From the NCBI GenBank assembly GCA_002171655.1, contig NHEC01000062.1:1-53511 (forward strand): a DNA stretch of 53,511 bases, in the 5' to 3' direction. The notes beneath the pieces were generated by a model. The model searched no databases. It was not told the DNA's origin and saw only the letters and a program-made list of their open reading frames with translations. The stretch's first letter is position 1. Every line of letters begins with the position of its first letter. A program made the translations under genes and the position numbers. This document shows positions 49,684 to 53,511 of the stretch, one piece after another. The DNA is from Planctomycetes bacterium TMED75. GTDB lineage: Bacteria; Planctomycetota; Phycisphaerae; Phycisphaerales; SM1A02.

Positions 49684-50241
49684 ATGCAGGACACCACCTT
49701 CAAAGCCACCACCATTCTTTCCGCTCGCCGACCCGGCGAAGTCGCCATGTCCGGCGACGGCCAGGTCACCCTGGGCAGCACCATCGCCAAGCCCGATGCC
49801 GTCAAGGTCAGAAAACTCGAGAAGTTCGGGCACGAACGCAAGGGTGTGCTCGTGGGCTTCGCCGGTGCGGCGGCCGATGCATTCGCGTTGATGGAACACT
49901 TCGAGAAGCACCTTGAAGCCTCTCCGACGAATCTGCGGCGTGCGTCGATCGGCCTTGCACGTCTTTGGCGCACGGATCGTGCATTGCGTCGCCTGGAATC
50001 GATGATGATCGTCGCTGACCTCGAGGTGACGCTCATGGTGTCTGGTCAAGGCGATCTGATCGAGCCTACGGATGGTCTGTGCGCGATCGGATCGGGCGGT
50101 TCATTCGCCCTCTCCGCGGCCCGGGGTCTGATGCACCACGGCGAACTCGCAGCGCCGGCAATCTGCGAGCAAGCCCTTCGAATCGCGGCTGGAATCTGCA
50201 TCTACACCAACGACTCGATCACCACCCTGTCGGTTTCTTGA
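49684..50241 (+). CDS. hslV: ATP-dependent protease subunit HslV
   Basis: HslV is the proteolytic ring of the HslUV protease, using an N-terminal Thr as nucleophile. The 185-residue protein has the family core: TTILSARRPGEVAMSGDGQVTLG, GFAGAAADAF, LARLWRTDRALRRLE, GDLIEPTDGLCAIGSGG and AGICIYTNDS. The likely nucleophile is T9 (in ATTIL), preceded by the eight residues MQDTTFKA that must be removed; E. coli HslV needs only the Met cleaved. No hslU lies next to it in this window, although the region after it is occupied by genes on the other strand. The start follows TAGCAT by 7 nt. Confidence 0.94.
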   Translation: MQDTTFKATTILSARRPGEVAMSGDGQVTLGSTIAKPDAVKVRKLEKFGHERKGVLVGFAGAAADAFALMEHFEKHLEASPTNLRRASIGLARLWRTDRALRRLESMMIVADLEVTLMVSGQGDLIEPTDGLCAIGSGGSFALSAARGLMHHGELAAPAICEQALRIAAGICIYTNDSITTLSVS

Positions 50242-50253
50242 TCAGGTGCTGGA

Positions 50254-50550
50254 TCACGAACCGTCCGACTCTTCAGCCGGAGGCCAGTCTGGCGCTCGTT
50301 TTCCGCTGCGGTGGTATTCGCTGCGCTGAGCTGCGTATTCTTCCGGTGAAAAGTTCAGCTGCGGCGTCTCACCCTTCTCCCATTGTTCCCACATGAGCTC
50401 CAGATAGGGGACGCACCAGTGGCACCCGGTCCCGGCACCCAGGCACTCCGACAGTTTGCTCGCCACCTTCGGCTGCTCTCGTTTGATGAAATTGGTCAAC
50501 TTCTGCTGGCTGACGTGGAAACACAGGCAGACATCATCTTCAGGATTCAT
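50254..50550 (-). CDS. BFD-like [2Fe-2S]-binding protein
   Basis: The 98-residue protein has four cysteines in the bacterioferritin-associated ferredoxin layout: CLCFHVSQQKL near the start and GAGTGCHWCVPYL near residue 42 (C-x-C ... C-x2-C). BFD-like domains donate electrons, for instance to release iron from bacterioferritin, and occur in other redox proteins. The C-terminal half is polar and specific to this protein. It overlaps the upstream gene by 11 bp, so both are probably one transcription unit. Partner unknown. Confidence 0.82.
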   Translation of the reverse strand: MNPEDDVCLCFHVSQQKLTNFIKREQPKVASKLSECLGAGTGCHWCVPYLELMWEQWEKGETPQLNFSPEEYAAQRSEYHRSGKRAPDWPPAEESDGS

Positions 50551-51595
50551 CCTGGACCTCTTTTTCCTGGAGGGGTTGATTCGGTTTCGGTGGGGTCGGT
50601 TCGTCCACGAAGATTGGAATGATCGTGGTCAAGCGGACACTGAATTCAAAGGACACCCATTCACTGATCAACACGCTCTTTGATTCAACGAGAATCTCGC
50701 TGTTGAATGGAGAGGATGATGCTCGACGAGGAATGACCTTGAGCTTCGGCTCGAAGATTCCCTTCATCAGCACTTTGGAGAGATCGGTTCGCATCCGCCA
50801 CTTCTCGAGTCGCTGTGCGATCCGGTTGGTCATGCGCTGGGTGAAGGGTGCGCCCGAGGGTCCTCCACTCCGATCCAACACTTGAATCTGATACGCCCAC
50901 TCGCCATTGGCGAGTTCTTGTCCCGCCTCGACCTGGATCGGCCAGGTGATCCGCTTGCGATAGCGCGCCTCGGTCTGCCTGACCCAAGACTGAAGCACCC
51001 GATCGGCCTCATTCTGAGCCCGTTGATCGGGCGAATTGAGTCCAAGCACGAACGACGGGTCTTTGAGCATCTCTCGTTGGAAGGCAACTCGCAGGGCTTC
51101 CTTGATCGCCAAAGGAGACGCCAGAGGATCCGCTGGGGCAATCGCCGGGGTGTTGGTTGGATTTTCCGCGGGCTCGCTTGGAGTTTCCTGCCCTGAGGAT
51201 TCGCTCAATTGAACTCCAGGCGCCTCATCAGAACCCGATTCCGGGACCGCCACCTCAGAGAGGGGGGCCTCAGGGAGGGGGGGCTCAGGGGGCAGTATCC
51301 GATCAAGACGCTGAGTCAATTCCAGAAGACTGGCTTCGAGCTGGGCGATTCGCTCCTCGAGCTCCAGCACGCGCTGCTGCAGGTTTTCCAGTTGCGCACC
51401 CTCCGAAGCAGGGGCTTCGGTCATCGGTTGAACGAGTGCATCGGCCCCTTTGCTGGCGGTGGCCACCGTGCTCGCCAGTGCCTGTGGTACCTCCTGCTCG
51501 TTGGTTCGCCCGCTGCTGGAGTTCACCAGAAAAGTTGCGCAGGTGCCATAGCAGAGCGCGGCAGAAACGAAGCTGTGTGTGGCGAACCTGGCCAT
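50540..51595 (-). CDS. Exported or membrane-anchored coiled-coil protein of unknown function
   Basis: The 351-residue protein has a hydrophobic N terminus (FVSAALCYGTCATFLV), a coiled coil with heptads (LENLQQRVLELEERIAQLEASLLELTQRL, about 68-97), a Pro/Glu/Ser-rich spacer (about 100-165), and a globular C-terminal domain (about 170-340) I do not recognise. ATG 51595 was chosen because GGAGG stands 4 nt before it. The ATG at 51616 is embedded in TAGGATG, a probable -10 element. The tail overlaps the BFD-like gene. Confidence 0.7.
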   Translation of the reverse strand: MARFATHSFVSAALCYGTCATFLVNSSSGRTNEQEVPQALASTVATASKGADALVQPMTEAPASEGAQLENLQQRVLELEERIAQLEASLLELTQRLDRILPPEPPLPEAPLSEVAVPESGSDEAPGVQLSESSGQETPSEPAENPTNTPAIAPADPLASPLAIKEALRVAFQREMLKDPSFVLGLNSPDQRAQNEADRVLQSWVRQTEARYRKRITWPIQVEAGQELANGEWAYQIQVLDRSGGPSGAPFTQRMTNRIAQRLEKWRMRTDLSKVLMKGIFEPKLKVIPRRASSSPFNSEILVESKSVLISEWVSFEFSVRLTTIIPIFVDEPTPPKPNQPLQEKEVQDES

Positions 51596-51698
51596 GGGAC
51601 CTCCGGCACCCGCCATCCTACGCGATTCAAGGGCTGATCGGCCTGGCGATCCTCCCTCTTCAGGGCAGATAACACTGAGCGACGTTGTTTTTTGTGGC

Positions 51699-51704
51699 TA
51701 CAAT
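51699..51704 (+). promoter_or_regulatory. Candidate -10 element for the membrane protein at 51755
   Basis: TACAAT lies 50 nt before ATG 51755, so this transcript would have a leader of about 44 nt. It is used with a GGAGG ribosome binding site (51742-51746). It is a contrast to the leaderless starts in the window. Confidence 0.4.
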
Positions 51705-51754
51705 GATGGCGAGCCCCATGCCCGACGCCGATGGCATACGCGGAGGCCACGAAC

Positions 51755-53511
51755 ATGAGCAAGGCAACCCAGTCACCACGCAGCCCACGCCAACTGGAAC
51801 GACTTGTGCGTTTCGTTCGCAGACGTCTCTGGTTCGATCGCTTCGTCGCCACCCTGCACGATTCGCTGCTGGTTTCAATGGTGGTGATGCTGGTCCTGGT
51901 GGTGCTTTCGAAGCTCTCGCCCGCACTGCACCCCGCCTGGTGGTTGGTCTTTTCAATACTCGGAGGAATCACCCTGCTGGCGGCGATTCTCATGGCTCGA
52001 GTGGGTCGGCCGTCCGACGGTGCCGTCGCCGCACTCATCGATGAACGTCTTGAGCTCAAGGATCGCTTCACCACGGCCATCCACTGCGCCCATCGAGACG
52101 ATCCTTTCGCTCAGGCCGCCCTCGAGGAAGCGACGGAGTCACTGAACGATCCCACGCTTCGAACTCGAATCAGCACGGCCTTCGCACCTCGCCTTCCGGG
52201 TGGGGGCTGGATCGCCCCGGTCATCGGCCTCTTCGCCGGCATCGTGTGGTTCACCGTCCCCTCGGGTGACGTCTTCACCGCGGAGGCCACGAAGGATCAG
52301 CAGACGGTCCTGGCGGAACGATCCGCCGCTCAAGAGTCGATTCGCAATGTTCTGGAACAGATCGAGGAAAACCCTGCGCTGGCGGAGGAGCTTGGCGACA
52401 TTTCCGAAGCCTTCGCCCTCGAGGAATCCCGCCCCGACGATCCAAAGTCCGCGGAGCAGTCTCGACGGGAAGCCCTTCGCAAGATTTCCGATCTTGAACA
52501 ACGCCTGGACGAAGTGGTCAACGGCGAACGTGGTCAATCGATGGAGGCGCTCAAGCAGGCGCTCTCGGAACTTGATTCCAAAGGTGCCACCGAAACCAAG
52601 GAGTTGTCCGAGGCGCTTCGGACAGGCGACTTTGACCAGGCAAAGAAAGCCCTCGAGGAACTTGCCGAAGCAATGCAGGATCCCTCGCTGACGAGCGAAC
52701 AACGCGAGCGTATGGCGAAGGAGCTTGAATCCCTCGCAGAACAGCTCCAGTCCGCGGCCGACAAGAAGGAAGCGCTCAAGCAGGCCCTGCAACAGGCCGG
52801 TCTGGACCCGGCTCTGGCCGACAACCCCGAAGCGCTCGAACAGGCGCTCAAGCAGGCGACCGGTCTCAACCAACAGCAGCTTGAACAGCTCAAGAAGACG
52901 AGCAAGGCCCAGGAATCCGCTGCGCAGCAGTGCGAAAACATGTCGAAGTCGCTCGACAAGATGGCCAAGGAATGCAAGGAATGCAAGGGTGGCAAGGCCG
53001 GTGAGCAGGGCATGCAAAAGAGCCTCTCCAAGGCTGAGGAAATGAAGCAGATGCTTCAGATGGCCAAGTCCGCGCAGGGCCAGTGCCAGGGTGGAAGCAA
53101 ACCCGGCTCGGGCTCCAAACCCGCCTATGCGGACATGCTTCCCTCGAAGCCCACTCCAGGCCAGTCTTCCCCGTCTCCCGACCAGAAAATGTTCGGATCC
53201 ACCGGATTCGGTCCGAAAGGCAGCGGAGGCTCCGGGGACGCCCCACTGAGTGCCACGGACTTCTCCACGCAACTTCAAAGAGAAAACGTTGCGCTGCAGG
53301 AGGGTGGAGACATCATTTCCCGGCAGCTGGTCGACTCCGATGCACCCGTCGTAGGTGAATCCAATCTGGAACTTCAGCAAGTCGCGGACACCATCGTTCG
53401 CAGCTGGGAGGAAGGGGTGCAGGAGCAGCCGATTCCCGGGCACCTCCGTGACGTGCACAAGCATTATTTCGGGGAGTTGAAGAAGCGCATCGATGCTCGA
53501 AGTCGCACTGC
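51755..53511 (+). CDS. Coiled-coil membrane protein of the planctomycete MoxR/BatA-locus type, cut by window end
   Basis: The frame stays open to the window end, giving at least 585 residues. Three hydrophobic segments (about 37-54, 62-81 and 151-168) precede a very long stretch rich in Glu, Lys, Gln and Leu (about 185-400) that should form coiled coil, including 'LEQALKQA' and 'LAEQLQSAADKKEAL' type repeats. After KECKECKGG (two CxxC-like pairs) comes a Gly/Ser/Pro-rich linker and a segment VRSWEEGVQEQPIPGHLRDVHKHYFGEL. Proteins of this shape are found beside MoxR ATPases and BatA-like membrane proteins in planctomycetes, but no such gene is seen here. GGAGG (51742-51746) is 8 nt before ATG 51755. 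Confidence 0.78.
   Translation, partial: MSKATQSPRSPRQLERLVRFVRRRLWFDRFVATLHDSLLVSMVVMLVLVVLSKLSPALHPAWWLVFSILGGITLLAAILMARVGRPSDGAVAALIDERLELKDRFTTAIHCAHRDDPFAQAALEEATESLNDPTLRTRISTAFAPRLPGGGWIAPVIGLFAGIVWFTVPSGDVFTAEATKDQQTVLAERSAAQESIRNVLEQIEENPALAEELGDISEAFALEESRPDDPKSAEQSRREALRKISDLEQRLDEVVNGERGQSMEALKQALSELDSKGATETKELSEALRTGDFDQAKKALEELAEAMQDPSLTSEQRERMAKELESLAEQLQSAADKKEALKQALQQAGLDPALADNPEALEQALKQATGLNQQQLEQLKKTSKAQESAAQQCENMSKSLDKMAKECKECKGGKAGEQGMQKSLSKAEEMKQMLQMAKSAQGQCQGGSKPGSGSKPAYADMLPSKPTPGQSSPSPDQKMFGSTGFGPKGSGGSGDAPLSATDFSTQLQRENVALQEGGDIISRQLVDSDAPVVGESNLELQQVADTIVRSWEEGVQEQPIPGHLRDVHKHYFGELKKRIDARSRT

Noticed and set aside
51596-51616. Upstream ATG for the coiled-coil gene
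   Set aside because: The ATG is part of TAGGATG, a probable -10 element, and GGAGG precedes the next in-frame ATG at the right distance.
1-53511. Sigma-54 promoters (TGGCAC-N5-TTGCA)
   Set aside because: Reading both strands by eye I found only partial matches within coding sequence, so none is claimed.
1-53511. CRISPR arrays, insertion sequences, prophage genes and tRNAs
   Set aside because: No regular repeats, transposase motifs, inverted-repeat ends or cloverleaf with CCA-end and TTC loop were seen.

Overview
The window looks like chromosomal DNA from a planctomycete, most likely class Phycisphaerae. The pointers are high GC content, a secreted protein ending in two dockerin-like GDLDGDG repeats, a DUF1570-type metallopeptidase-like lipoprotein, a YdjY-domain lipoprotein, small membrane proteins joined to zinc ribbons, futalosine-route menaquinone genes, and a coiled-coil membrane protein of the kind found near MoxR/BatA loci. 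Genes are packed tightly on both strands. I saw no mobile element, phage gene, CRISPR array or tRNA. The assignment is inference from gene content, not from a marker tree.

Layout. 1-3004: the 3' part of the SRP RNA, then a dnaX-ybaB-recR replication and repair operon in which dnaX appears to need a -1 ribosomal frameshift to make its long form. 3141-9000: rpoN, a Rossmann/degenerate-HAD fusion, ilvE and two zinc-ribbon membrane proteins. 8912-18043: mqnC, a glycosyltransferase, a MATE transporter overlapping a HEAT-repeat lipoprotein, an MBL hydrolase, a dockerin-type secreted protein, mqnD, a tandem ACT protein and a tandem PTPS/QueD-like protein. 18044-18350: the only gene-free stretch over 300 bases, holding a promoter and an intrinsic terminator about 85 nt apart, a small-RNA candidate. 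18351-25812: YdjY lipoprotein, ruvC, an ABC ATPase, trpE, a third zinc-ribbon membrane protein and an S41 protease with a terminator. 25927-30505: pdhA-pdhB-pdhC plus a secreted EEP-family nuclease/phosphatase. 30512-39125 (minus strand): a giant AsmA-like protein, a LOG-family protein, a lipoprotein, pssA and trpB. 39165-53511: a small membrane protein, a pteridine-reductase-like SDR, a TPR lipoprotein, valS, a DUF1570 lipoprotein, a GGCT-like protein, an alpha/beta hydrolase, rsmD, a terpene-cyclase-fold secreted protein, ispD, hslV, a BFD-like ferredoxin, a coiled-coil protein and a partial MoxR-locus-type membrane protein.

How the genes fit together. Most are housekeeping: replication and recombination (dnaX, ybaB, recR, ruvC), tryptophan and branched-chain amino acids (trpE, trpB, ilvE), pyruvate oxidation (pdhABC), menaquinone (mqnC, mqnD), isoprenoids (ispD), phospholipids (pssA), translation and ribosomes (valS, rsmD, SRP RNA) and proteolysis (hslV, S41).

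Two sequence-level features stand out. The first is a compact frameshift cassette in dnaX: SD-like AAGGGG, A7 slippery run, 7-nt spacer and a GC-rich hairpin with the zero-frame stop in its loop. The second is a recurring TANNNT-N6/7-ATG arrangement at about a dozen starts on both strands, which predicts widespread leaderless mRNAs. Genes inside operons carry ordinary GGAGG-type ribosome binding sites instead.
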